Assembly: GCF_020686965.1 (NCBI RefSeq)
Contig: NZ_JAJEPS010000011.1
Span: 46,528 to 110,527, forward strand
Direction of reading: 5' to 3'
DNA length: 64,000 nucleotides
From: Hominiventricola filiformis
GTDB taxonomy: Bacteria; Bacillota; Clostridia; Lachnospirales; Lachnospiraceae
Positions 57,944 to 64,000 of this stretch are shown piece after piece (position 1 is the stretch's first letter; each line of letters starts with the position of its first letter). Below the pieces are notes generated by a model that was not told the DNA's origin, did not search any database, and saw nothing but the letters and a program-made list of their open reading frames with translations. A program made the position numbers and the translations under genes.

Positions 57944-59311
57944 ATGGATTATACAAATCTGTTTGCGGGAACTGGCGGCAAAAAGTCAAAAGTCGGAATC
58001 ATTGGCGCGACCCGTGGATACGGATATACATTACTTGCTCAGATTCTTCATGTGGATCTGATGGAACTGCGGGCAGTATGCTCCCGCCATCCGGAAGAGT
58101 GTCTGGCAGTATTAAAAGAGATTGGTTATGACGAAAATAAAATCGTTGTATGCAAGGATGAGGAAGAAATTAAGAAAGCACCGGAAGATGCCATCATCAT
58201 TGTGGCAGATTATCGTATGGTTATGGAATGTGGTGTGACCGGTATTGTAGAGTGTACCGGAAATACAACAGTAAGCTCCGATGCGGCAGTGATAGCACTC
58301 AATAAAGGTATCAATGTCTATATGGTTTCAAAGGAAACGGACAGTGTCAGCGGACCGGCACTTCACCAGCTGGCAGCAAAGAATCAGGCAGTTTATGCAC
58401 TGGTAAATGGAGACCAGCCGAGAAATCTGGTAGACCTGATCTCCTGGGGAAAGACACTTGGATTGGAGATCATTGCAGCAGGAAAATCCAGTGAGTATGA
58501 TTTCGTCTGGGACAGAGAGACTGGAAAGCTTACGTATACTGATGGCAGCGGTATCGAGGAAGATATGCCTCAGATGCTGGACTGCTGGAGATATGAAGGA
58601 ACCAAAACACTGGAAGAAAGAAAGAAGCTTCTTGGAAAATATACAGAAGTCATTTGTGCAGATCTCTGCGAGATGAATCTGGTATCCAACATCACAGGTC
58701 TGGTTCCGGCAACACCTACCATGGATTATCCGATTGCAAAGCCAAGTGAGCTGGCAGACATCCTGATTCCAGAGGAAGATGGAGGAATTCTGAAGAAGAC
58801 AGGCGTTGTGGATGTCTTCCATAACTTAAGGGGTGTGGATGAAGCAAGCTTCGCAGGCGGCGAATACCTTATCGTAAAATGCGACAATGCAAAGATGTGG
58901 GAGCTGCTGGAAGCAAAAGGTCATGTAGTAGGAAGAAATAAGAAATATGCATGTATCTACTGGCCGTACCACATGATGGGACTGGAAAGTCCGATCACCA
59001 TTCTTCTGGGTGATCTCCTTGGAATCGGAACCCGTACAGACTGCCGTCAGGTATCTGTCCTCTCCGGTGTGGCAAAGGAGGACCTGAAAGCAGGAACGAA
59101 ATTTACAGTACACGGACATCATCATGAAATTGATGGTCTGGCACCGGAACTCTTGGAAAGCAAAGAGGTACAGAATCTGGCACCGTACTATCTGCTGAGC
59201 GGTACGGAACTGACAAGAGAAGTAAAGAAAGGACAGCCAATCACCATGGATGACGTGGATCTGTCCGGATTGGATATCTATAAACTTTATGTACAGGGAT
59301 TGAACCTGTAA
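57944..59311 (+). CDS. Homoserine-dehydrogenase-like oxidoreductase with C-terminal SAF domain
   Basis: A 455-residue cytoplasmic enzyme. The nucleotide-binding motif VGIIGATRGYGYTLL is near residues 17-31. A domain with VECTGNTTVSSDAAVIALNKG and the KETDSVSGPAL segment follows, as in predicted homoserine dehydrogenases of the COG4091 type. A C-terminal SAF-like domain (GTKFTVHGHHHEIDGLAPE, then KKGQPITMDDVDL) replaces the usual ACT domain. True homoserine dehydrogenase activity is doubtful given the sigma-54 operon with a TTT importer. AGAAGGAGAGG precedes ATG. It probably oxidises the imported or hydrolysed acid. Confidence 0.8.
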   Translation: MDYTNLFAGTGGKKSKVGIIGATRGYGYTLLAQILHVDLMELRAVCSRHPEECLAVLKEIGYDENKIVVCKDEEEIKKAPEDAIIIVADYRMVMECGVTGIVECTGNTTVSSDAAVIALNKGINVYMVSKETDSVSGPALHQLAAKNQAVYALVNGDQPRNLVDLISWGKTLGLEIIAAGKSSEYDFVWDRETGKLTYTDGSGIEEDMPQMLDCWRYEGTKTLEERKKLLGKYTEVICADLCEMNLVSNITGLVPATPTMDYPIAKPSELADILIPEEDGGILKKTGVVDVFHNLRGVDEASFAGGEYLIVKCDNAKMWELLEAKGHVVGRNKKYACIYWPYHMMGLESPITILLGDLLGIGTRTDCRQVSVLSGVAKEDLKAGTKFTVHGHHHEIDGLAPELLESKEVQNLAPYYLLSGTELTREVKKGQPITMDDVDLSGLDIYKLYVQGLNL

Positions 59312-59355
59312 CTACTATAAAGTACTAAAAACATTATAAAATGGAGGGTTTTACA

Positions 59356-60414
59356 ATGAAAAAGAAAATGCTTGGGTTACTGTTAGCAACGGCAATGGGA
59401 GCAACACTTCTGGCGGGATGCGGTTCATCAAACACTGGTGCAGCTTCAAGTACTGATACTGCAAAAACAGAGACAGCTGATGAGAAAACAGAAGATACCA
59501 GTACAGAGGCAGCAAGTGAGTCAGCCTGGAAACCGACGCAGCCGGTAACGGTTATCTGTCCGTATGGTGCAGGTGGTGGACAGGATATCGCAGCCAGATT
59601 GTTCGCAAAATATGCAGAGAAATATGCAGGAGTAAACTTTGTAGTAGATAACCAGACCGGAGGTTCCGGAACTATTGGAAACACTGCAATTTCTATGGCA
59701 GATCCGGATGGCTACACGCTTGGTATGTTCTGTAATGTAAATTTGTATGACCAGTTCCTGGTAGAAGGTGTTACCTATACGGAAGATTCCTTTACACAGT
59801 TGGCAATTTTCTCGCAGGATGCAACCGTTATTGTAGCAAACAAGAAACTTGGCGTATCCACAATGGATGAACTGATAGAGCTTGCAAAATCCAAACCGGG
59901 TGAAGTTACATGGGGTGGCCCGGAATTCACTGCACAGACCTATCCAAGAATCAATGTCGAGAATGCAACAGGTGCTCAGTTTGGAAAGATGATTTTTGAT
60001 GGTGGAAATGCTTCCTTGGTTGCAGTAGCAGGTGGAAACTGTGATGTAACAAGTGTATTCCCGTCCGAGTACATGGCTATGGCTGATAATGCTGATCTGG
60101 TTGTACTTGCAACTACAGGTCCGGAAAGAATGGAATCTATGCCGGATGTTCCGACCATGAAAGAGCAGGGCGTAGACGCAACATTCTCCCAGTGGAGAAG
60201 TTATGTACTCCCGGCAGGTGCATCTGATGATGTAATTGCATACTATGACGATGTATTTGCACAGGTTATGGCAGATGAGGATTTCCAGAAAGAACTTGCT
60301 GATGGTGGTTTCAACTTTGTAAATGTAGTTGGTCATGAAGATTGCACACAGTTCATGGAAGACGATTTCAATGCAAATAAAGATGCGATTATCGCAGCAG
60401 CACAGGCACAGTAA
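59356..60414 (+). CDS. tctC: Tripartite tricarboxylate transporter binding lipoprotein (TctC/Bug)
   Basis: A 352-residue secreted binding protein. The signal peptide ends at LLAGCGSS (Cys22), with a Ser/Thr/Glu linker to about residue 60. The Bug-family core follows: VTVICPYGAGGGQDIAARLF, then VVDNQTGGSGTIG with the ligand-loop, and MADPDGYTLGM. Such proteins bind carboxylates; the ligand cannot be named here. ATG 59356 follows GGAGGG at seven bases. It works with the TctB/TctA permease encoded downstream. Confidence 0.93.
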   Translation: MKKKMLGLLLATAMGATLLAGCGSSNTGAASSTDTAKTETADEKTEDTSTEAASESAWKPTQPVTVICPYGAGGGQDIAARLFAKYAEKYAGVNFVVDNQTGGSGTIGNTAISMADPDGYTLGMFCNVNLYDQFLVEGVTYTEDSFTQLAIFSQDATVIVANKKLGVSTMDELIELAKSKPGEVTWGGPEFTAQTYPRINVENATGAQFGKMIFDGGNASLVAVAGGNCDVTSVFPSEYMAMADNADLVVLATTGPERMESMPDVPTMKEQGVDATFSQWRSYVLPAGASDDVIAYYDDVFAQVMADEDFQKELADGGFNFVNVVGHEDCTQFMEDDFNANKDAIIAAAQAQ

Positions 60415-60433
60415 GCAGTGAATTAGTCATACC

Positions 60434-60455
60434 GGCGGCTGTAACAACAGCCGCC
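60434..60455 (+). terminator. Hairpin between tctC and tctB
   Basis: GGCGGCTGT pairs with ACAGCCGCC around AACA, followed only by GATAATTTT. The weak T-tract suggests an mRNA-stabilising or partial terminator that favours binding-protein expression, as after the sugar-binding gene at 47214. Confidence 0.65.
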
Positions 60456-60480
60456 GATAATTTTAAGAAGAGGTGTAAAT

Positions 60481-60927
60481 GTGAGACTAAAAAAATGGGA
60501 CCTTCTGATCTGCATAGGATTGGCTTTAATTCTTTCCATTTTTGCAGTAGATCTTGGTAATACAAATCCGGCAGCAAGAACCTATCCAATGGTGATGGTG
60601 ATTGCCAGCTATTTCTTTATTGCAATTATTGCAATCCGGTGGATTATTAACAGAAAACAAATACTGGCAGAAAGTGTTGGGGGCATGAGTGGAAAACGTT
60701 TTCTGTACATTGCAATTTACTGTGCAGCAATTTTTGCTTATATCATGTTGATTGATAAACTTGGATATGTGGTATCTACAGTAATCTTTGGAATTTATTC
60801 TTTGATTTATCTGAAGAACCGCAATAAGGTAGTGACTGCTGTGTTACCTGTAGTGGCAGCATTTTTGCTGTATTTCCTGTTTTCTAAGTTTCTGTTTGTC
60901 AGGCTTCCGGCAGGAATTCTAATGTAG
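60481..60927 (+). CDS. tctB: Tripartite tricarboxylate transporter small membrane subunit TctB
   Basis: A 148-residue protein with four hydrophobic helices (WDLLICIGLALILSIFAV, MVMVIASYFFIAIIAIRW, YIAIYCAAIFAYIMLI, and a C-terminal AVLPVVAAFLLYFLF), the pattern of TctB (DUF1468). The GTG start at 60481 follows AGAGGTG. It sits between tctC and tctA with gaps of 66 and 13 bases. Confidence 0.88.
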   Translation: MRLKKWDLLICIGLALILSIFAVDLGNTNPAARTYPMVMVIASYFFIAIIAIRWIINRKQILAESVGGMSGKRFLYIAIYCAAIFAYIMLIDKLGYVVSTVIFGIYSLIYLKNRNKVVTAVLPVVAAFLLYFLFSKFLFVRLPAGILM

Positions 60928-60940
60928 AGGAGGGGATTAT

Positions 60941-62428
60941 ATGAGTGAAATTTTATTAGGCTTAAGCACAGTATTTCAGCCGTTTAATCTGCTTCTGTGT
61001 ATTGGAGGATTGTTTGCAGGAATTATATTTGGAGCATTACCCGGATTTTCAGCAACAATGGCAGTGGCAGTATTTATACCATTTTCATATGTATTGGAAC
61101 CAGCTAGTGCGATGCTATTATTATCAGGACTGTATTGCGGAGGGGTATATGGAGGATCAATACCGGCAATTTTACTTGGAATTCCGGGAACTCCTGCATC
61201 TGCTCCGACAGCAATGGAAGGAAGAGCATTGACCAGAAAAGGAGAGAGTGGACATGCGCTTGCTCTTTGTACGGTTGCTTCTTCCTTTGGTGGAGCTTTT
61301 AGTGCATTGGCACTTTTATTCATGGCTCCGGTGTTAACGGTAATCGCATTAAAAGTAGGACCGCCAGAACAGATTATGATTGCAGTGTTTGGTCTTAGCG
61401 TTGTTTGCCTTCTGGTAGAAGGTAATGCAGCAAAAGGTCTACTAGTTGGATTCTTTGCATTACTTCTGGCAACTATCGGACAGGACCCACAGGTCGGATA
61501 TCAGAGATTTACATTTGGAAATCTTCATCTGTATGCAGGTATTTCACTTGTACCGATTTTGATAGGACTGTTTTCATTCCCTGAAGTTCTTCAGATGCTG
61601 GAGACGGACGGAGAAGGATTTTCAGAAGTAAATGAAGCGGGAAAACTGTACCTGAAGGCAAATGATTTCCTGAAAAATAAACTGACACTGATCAGATCTA
61701 CTATTATTGGTGTTGTAATTGGAATTATTCCCGCAGCGGGCCCGGATATTGCAGCTTTCTTATCTTATAATGAAGCGAAAAAAGCATCTAAGAAACCAGA
61801 GGAATTTGGAAATGGATCAGTAGAAGGAATTATTGCGTCTGAGGCAGCTAATAATGCAGTAACTGGTGGTTCTTTGATTCCACTTTTGTCTCTTGGAATT
61901 CCAGGAAGTGCTCCTGCAGCATTATTTTTAAGTGCTATGTATATCCATGGACTGCAGCCAGGCTCACAGCTATTCACAAGAGATGCGGGTACGGTGTATA
62001 CATTAATGGTTGGTTTTGTTGTGATTAATGTATTAATGGTTATAGCAGGACTTCTTTTCTGCAAAATTGCAAATTTTGTATTGGTTATCCCGAAGAGTAT
62101 CCTTGCAACGATGATCGTTATTCTGGCTACTGTAGGTGCTTATGCAACGAATAAAAGTATGTTTGATGTGCTGCAGTGTTATATTGCAGGAATTGCCGGT
62201 TACATTATGGTGAAGAATGATTACCCGTTGTCGCCGGTAGCGCTGGCACTTCTTCTGGGAAGTATGCTGGAAACTGCAATTAGTCAGACAATGGTAATGT
62301 ATCCGCATAATATTTTACAGATGTTCACCAGACCGTATACCATAGTGTTTGCACTTCTGGTAGTAATATCATTTGCATGGCCATTTATTAAGAAGCGTAT
62401 GGAAAAGAAAGAGGGTAAAACTTCATGA
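60941..62428 (+). CDS. tctA: Tripartite tricarboxylate transporter large subunit TctA
   Basis: A 495-residue membrane protein with about twelve helices. The conserved TctA blocks are IIFGALPGFSATMAVAVFIP, YCGGVYGGSIPAILLGIPGTPAS and the second half GIIPAAGPDIAAFLSYNEAKKAS, then IPLLSLGIPGSAPAAL. It forms the ion-driven carboxylate channel with TctB. AGAGGAGGGG precedes ATG. It overlaps the amidohydrolase start by four bases (ATGA). Base use is somewhat more AT-rich than in the gene before it. Confidence 0.95.
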   Translation: MSEILLGLSTVFQPFNLLLCIGGLFAGIIFGALPGFSATMAVAVFIPFSYVLEPASAMLLLSGLYCGGVYGGSIPAILLGIPGTPASAPTAMEGRALTRKGESGHALALCTVASSFGGAFSALALLFMAPVLTVIALKVGPPEQIMIAVFGLSVVCLLVEGNAAKGLLVGFFALLLATIGQDPQVGYQRFTFGNLHLYAGISLVPILIGLFSFPEVLQMLETDGEGFSEVNEAGKLYLKANDFLKNKLTLIRSTIIGVVIGIIPAAGPDIAAFLSYNEAKKASKKPEEFGNGSVEGIIASEAANNAVTGGSLIPLLSLGIPGSAPAALFLSAMYIHGLQPGSQLFTRDAGTVYTLMVGFVVINVLMVIAGLLFCKIANFVLVIPKSILATMIVILATVGAYATNKSMFDVLQCYIAGIAGYIMVKNDYPLSPVALALLLGSMLETAISQTMVMYPHNILQMFTRPYTIVFALLVVISFAWPFIKKRMEKKEGKTS

Positions 62429-63597
62429 GATATCTTTTAACTGCAGACCGGGTTCTGGAAGGACAGGAACTGAAAGAAATCAAAAATGGAGCAGTTGTAA
62501 CAGAAGATGAGAAGATTGTCTATGTAGGACAAAAAGATGATGCCAAAAAACAGTATCCGGATGCCGAAGAAATTGATCTTCCCGGAAAAACACTGATGCC
62601 GGGTCTGTTTGAATGTCATAATCATCTGGCTATGGATGCCAGAGTAGCAGGACATTTAGGCATGATGGAGCTTGGACCCTGCGAGCATACGGTAATGGCA
62701 ATCAAGAATATGAAAGACGATCTCATGGCAGGTGTTACTACTGCAAGATGCCTTGGCGACAGAAACTATATCGATGTGACATTAAGAGAACAGGTGCGTC
62801 AGGGAAATGTAGAAGGCCCGGATCTTCTTGTGTGCGGAATTGGAATGAGAAGCCGTCATGGACATGGATTTGTCGGAATGCCTCATTCGGGTGTGGAAGA
62901 ATTCAGAAGAACTGCTCGTGAAAATATGTTCCATGGAGTCGATGTACTGAAAATATTTGTCACTCCAGGAGCACCGGTTCCGGCAGCCGGAGATTTTGTT
63001 CCCTGCTTCATCACCTATGATGAGATTAAAACGGTTGTAGAAGAGGCAAAGGGAATGGGTATCCGTACCGCTGCACATTGTATTGGCGGAAAAGGTCTTG
63101 ATTATTGTGTAAAAGCAGGAATCGATTCCATCGAGCATGTATACAGTATCACACCGGAGCAGGTAAAACTGGTGGAAGAAGAACATAAAGGCTGGATTGA
63201 TATGACATCGGGAATCGTTCTTGACCCGGAAAGAGAACCCTATCTTCCGGATGCACAGATTCAGAAAATGCGAAATGCAAGAGAGTATTCCAGACAGTGT
63301 ATGAACCAGATTTATCAGAGCCATAAGATTCGTTTTACGATCGGAACAGACGCAAACCACAGTCTGCTCTGGAGAGAACTGGTATATGCGCAGGAAGGCG
63401 GCGCAACAGTTCTGGAAACACTGAAAGCAGTGACCGTAAATGCTGCTCAGATGTGCGGAGTTGAGAAGAAGAAAGGACAGTTGGCAGTCGGATTGAATGC
63501 CGATGTAATTGCCGTAGATGGAAATCCGCTGGAAGATGTAACCGTTCTGAAGGATGTATCGCTGGTAATGAAAGCTGGAAAGATTTATAAAAGATAG
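62425..63597 (+). CDS. Amidohydrolase family metal-dependent hydrolase
   Basis: A 390-residue enzyme of the imidazolonepropionase/prolidase-like amidohydrolase group. The beta-sandwich N-terminus leads to GKTLMPGLFECHNHL with the HxH ligands (CHNHL). A lysine/glycine segment VDVLKIFVTPGAP, RTAAHCIGGKGLDY, SIEHVYSIT and the metal Asp in FTIGTDANHSLL follow. The ends fold back with KKGQLAVGLNADVIAV. It probably opens a cyclic or linear amide, in the cytoplasm. It is coupled to tctA and so may act on the imported substrate. ATG overlaps the tctA stop. Confidence 0.88.
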   Translation: MRYLLTADRVLEGQELKEIKNGAVVTEDEKIVYVGQKDDAKKQYPDAEEIDLPGKTLMPGLFECHNHLAMDARVAGHLGMMELGPCEHTVMAIKNMKDDLMAGVTTARCLGDRNYIDVTLREQVRQGNVEGPDLLVCGIGMRSRHGHGFVGMPHSGVEEFRRTARENMFHGVDVLKIFVTPGAPVPAAGDFVPCFITYDEIKTVVEEAKGMGIRTAAHCIGGKGLDYCVKAGIDSIEHVYSITPEQVKLVEEEHKGWIDMTSGIVLDPEREPYLPDAQIQKMRNAREYSRQCMNQIYQSHKIRFTIGTDANHSLLWRELVYAQEGGATVLETLKAVTVNAAQMCGVEKKKGQLAVGLNADVIAVDGNPLEDVTVLKDVSLVMKAGKIYKR

Positions 63598-63610
63598 AAA
63601 ATAGAATTGT

Positions 63611-63658
63611 GAGCTGCTGTCACAGGAATGAAAGTTCCTGTGACAGCAGTTCTTTTTT
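63611..63658 (+). terminator. Terminator of the sigma-54 operon
   Basis: GAGCTGCTGTCACAGGAA pairs with TTCCTGTGACAGCAGTTC around TGAAAG, followed by TTTTTT. It is one of the strongest stems in the window. Confidence 0.93.
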
Positions 63659-63739
63659 CCGTTGTATAACAAAAACATGTTGTAATCTAAAAAACTATAT
63701 GTTATTATAAACATACAGTAAATATAAATCTATCAAATC

Positions 63740-63890
63740 ACATTTTCGGAAGCTCAGTTCGAGCAACATTCCCGACGATGAACACAACTGGATATGGAAA
63801 CCGCGGGGATGGAAGTTCCGGAAATAGGGAGTACAAGGCATGATGCCTGAAAAGGACTCTTTTCTGCGCAGAATCCATATGTGAGAGGAA
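63740..63890 (+). ncRNA. Structured leader RNA upstream of the Rpn-like gene (class unknown)
   Basis: The region can form many nested helices: GCTC/GAGC (63752-63764), ATTCCCG/CGGGGAT (63768-63774 with 63804-63810), AGGCA/TGCCT (63836-63848), and GAAAAG/CTTTTC (63849-63864). A long-range ATATGGA/TCCATAT pairing (63792-63798 with 63874-63880) ends just before the ribosome site. I do not recognise it as a known riboswitch. It may be a regulatory leader or part of a mobile element end. Confidence 0.4.
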
Positions 63891-63899
63891 GGAGTTACA

Positions 63900-64000
63900 T
63901 TGGAAAAACTTGCAGCAGAACAGAGGAAAGAAACGAAGAGACAATTTATTAATGCAAAGTACAAGGACAGTGTCTTTCGAATGGCATTTGAAGAGAAAAA
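63900..64000 (+). CDS. Probable Rpn-family (PD-(D/E)XK) nuclease/transposase-like protein, 5' part
   Basis: A frame starts at TTG 63900, five bases after AAGGAG, and runs off the right edge. The 33 visible residues include NAKYKDSVFRMAFEEK, the start pattern of Rpn family recombination-promoting nucleases, which have a PD-(D/E)XK core further on. Nothing of the active site is inside the window, so activity cannot be judged. Such genes are often multicopy and mobile in Lachnospiraceae. Confidence 0.65.
   Translation, partial: MEKLAAEQRKETKRQFINAKYKDSVFRMAFEEK

Noticed and set aside
63740..63890. c-di-GMP, ZTP or similar known riboswitch upstream of the Rpn-like gene.
   Set aside because: None of the conserved core words of these classes is present, so it is reported as a structured leader of unknown class.
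1..64000. tRNA, rRNA, CRISPR arrays, complete insertion sequences, prophage genes or integrase/attachment sites.
   Set aside because: No cloverleaf with a CCA-like end, regularly spaced repeat array, transposase or integrase was recognised in the window apart from the partial Rpn-like gene at the right edge.

Overview
The window looks like chromosomal DNA of a spore-forming gut Firmicute of the family Lachnospiraceae (Blautia/Dorea-like; genus not determinable by eye). The reasons are a moderate-GC clostridial codon style, strong AGGAGG ribosome sites, a SipL-type DUF3794/LysM spore protein, a GerA germination operon, a DUF3786 protein, a FeoA-FeoB fusion, HemZ, and two GH77 enzymes. No rRNA, tRNA, CRISPR array, complete insertion sequence or prophage was seen.

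Layout. 1-7.2 kb: an unknown gene cut by the left edge, the Mn exporter mntP with an unusual leader, a DUF3786 gene, an HD hydrolase behind an internally deleted ybaK remnant, corA, a GNAT acetyltransferase, and a CotH kinase/DUF6020 membrane protein pair. 7.4-12.7 kb: the FeoAB fusion under an operator-like palindrome, a decayed araA relic, an orphan PduB-type shell protein, ribosomal protein L25 and a DUF2798 membrane protein. 12.9-16 kb: a Crp/Fnr-family regulator, divergent trxA and trxB sharing one palindrome, carD, and a foldback element. 16-21 kb: murF-ddl-plsC and a lone malQ. 21-27.6 kb: PrcB-like lipoprotein, SipL-like protein, ispE, then a germination operon with a GerAB-GerAC fusion. 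27.6-42.4 kb: housekeeping genes (trpS, a SUV3-like helicase, recJ, apt, rel, a metallo-beta-lactamase-fold hydrolase, an AT-rich TIM-barrel gene that looks inserted, hemZ, hisS, aspS). 42.5-45.5 kb: a three-gene zinc-ribbon/membrane operon and a zinc alcohol dehydrogenase. 45.7-52.6 kb: a LacI-controlled maltodextrin-type ABC operon ending in a second malQ. 52.7-57.7 kb: a D-amino-acid transaminase/5-oxoprolinase cluster. 57.8-63.6 kb: an operon behind a perfect-consensus sigma-54 promoter, with an oxidoreductase, a tripartite tricarboxylate transporter and an amidohydrolase. 63.7-64 kb: a structured leader and the start of a probable Rpn-family nuclease gene.

The two most interesting areas are adjacent. 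The 52.7-57.7 kb cluster carries, as separate genes, the two domains (DUF1445 and DUF4392) that form the animal D-glutamate cyclase, together with a D-amino-acid transaminase and all three 5-oxoprolinase subunits. This suggests a D-glutamate to 5-oxoproline to glutamate route. Directly downstream is the sigma-54 operon, with an upstream palindrome suitable for an enhancer-binding activator. Other notable features are a palindrome centred at about -40/-41 of both trx promoters next to a cysteine-containing Crp/Fnr regulator, and three 5' leaders (mntP, DUF2798, transaminase) with an intrinsic terminator between promoter and gene. There are also two deletion-derived gene relics and an orphan microcompartment protein. 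All functional calls come from reading the sequence; no searches were run.
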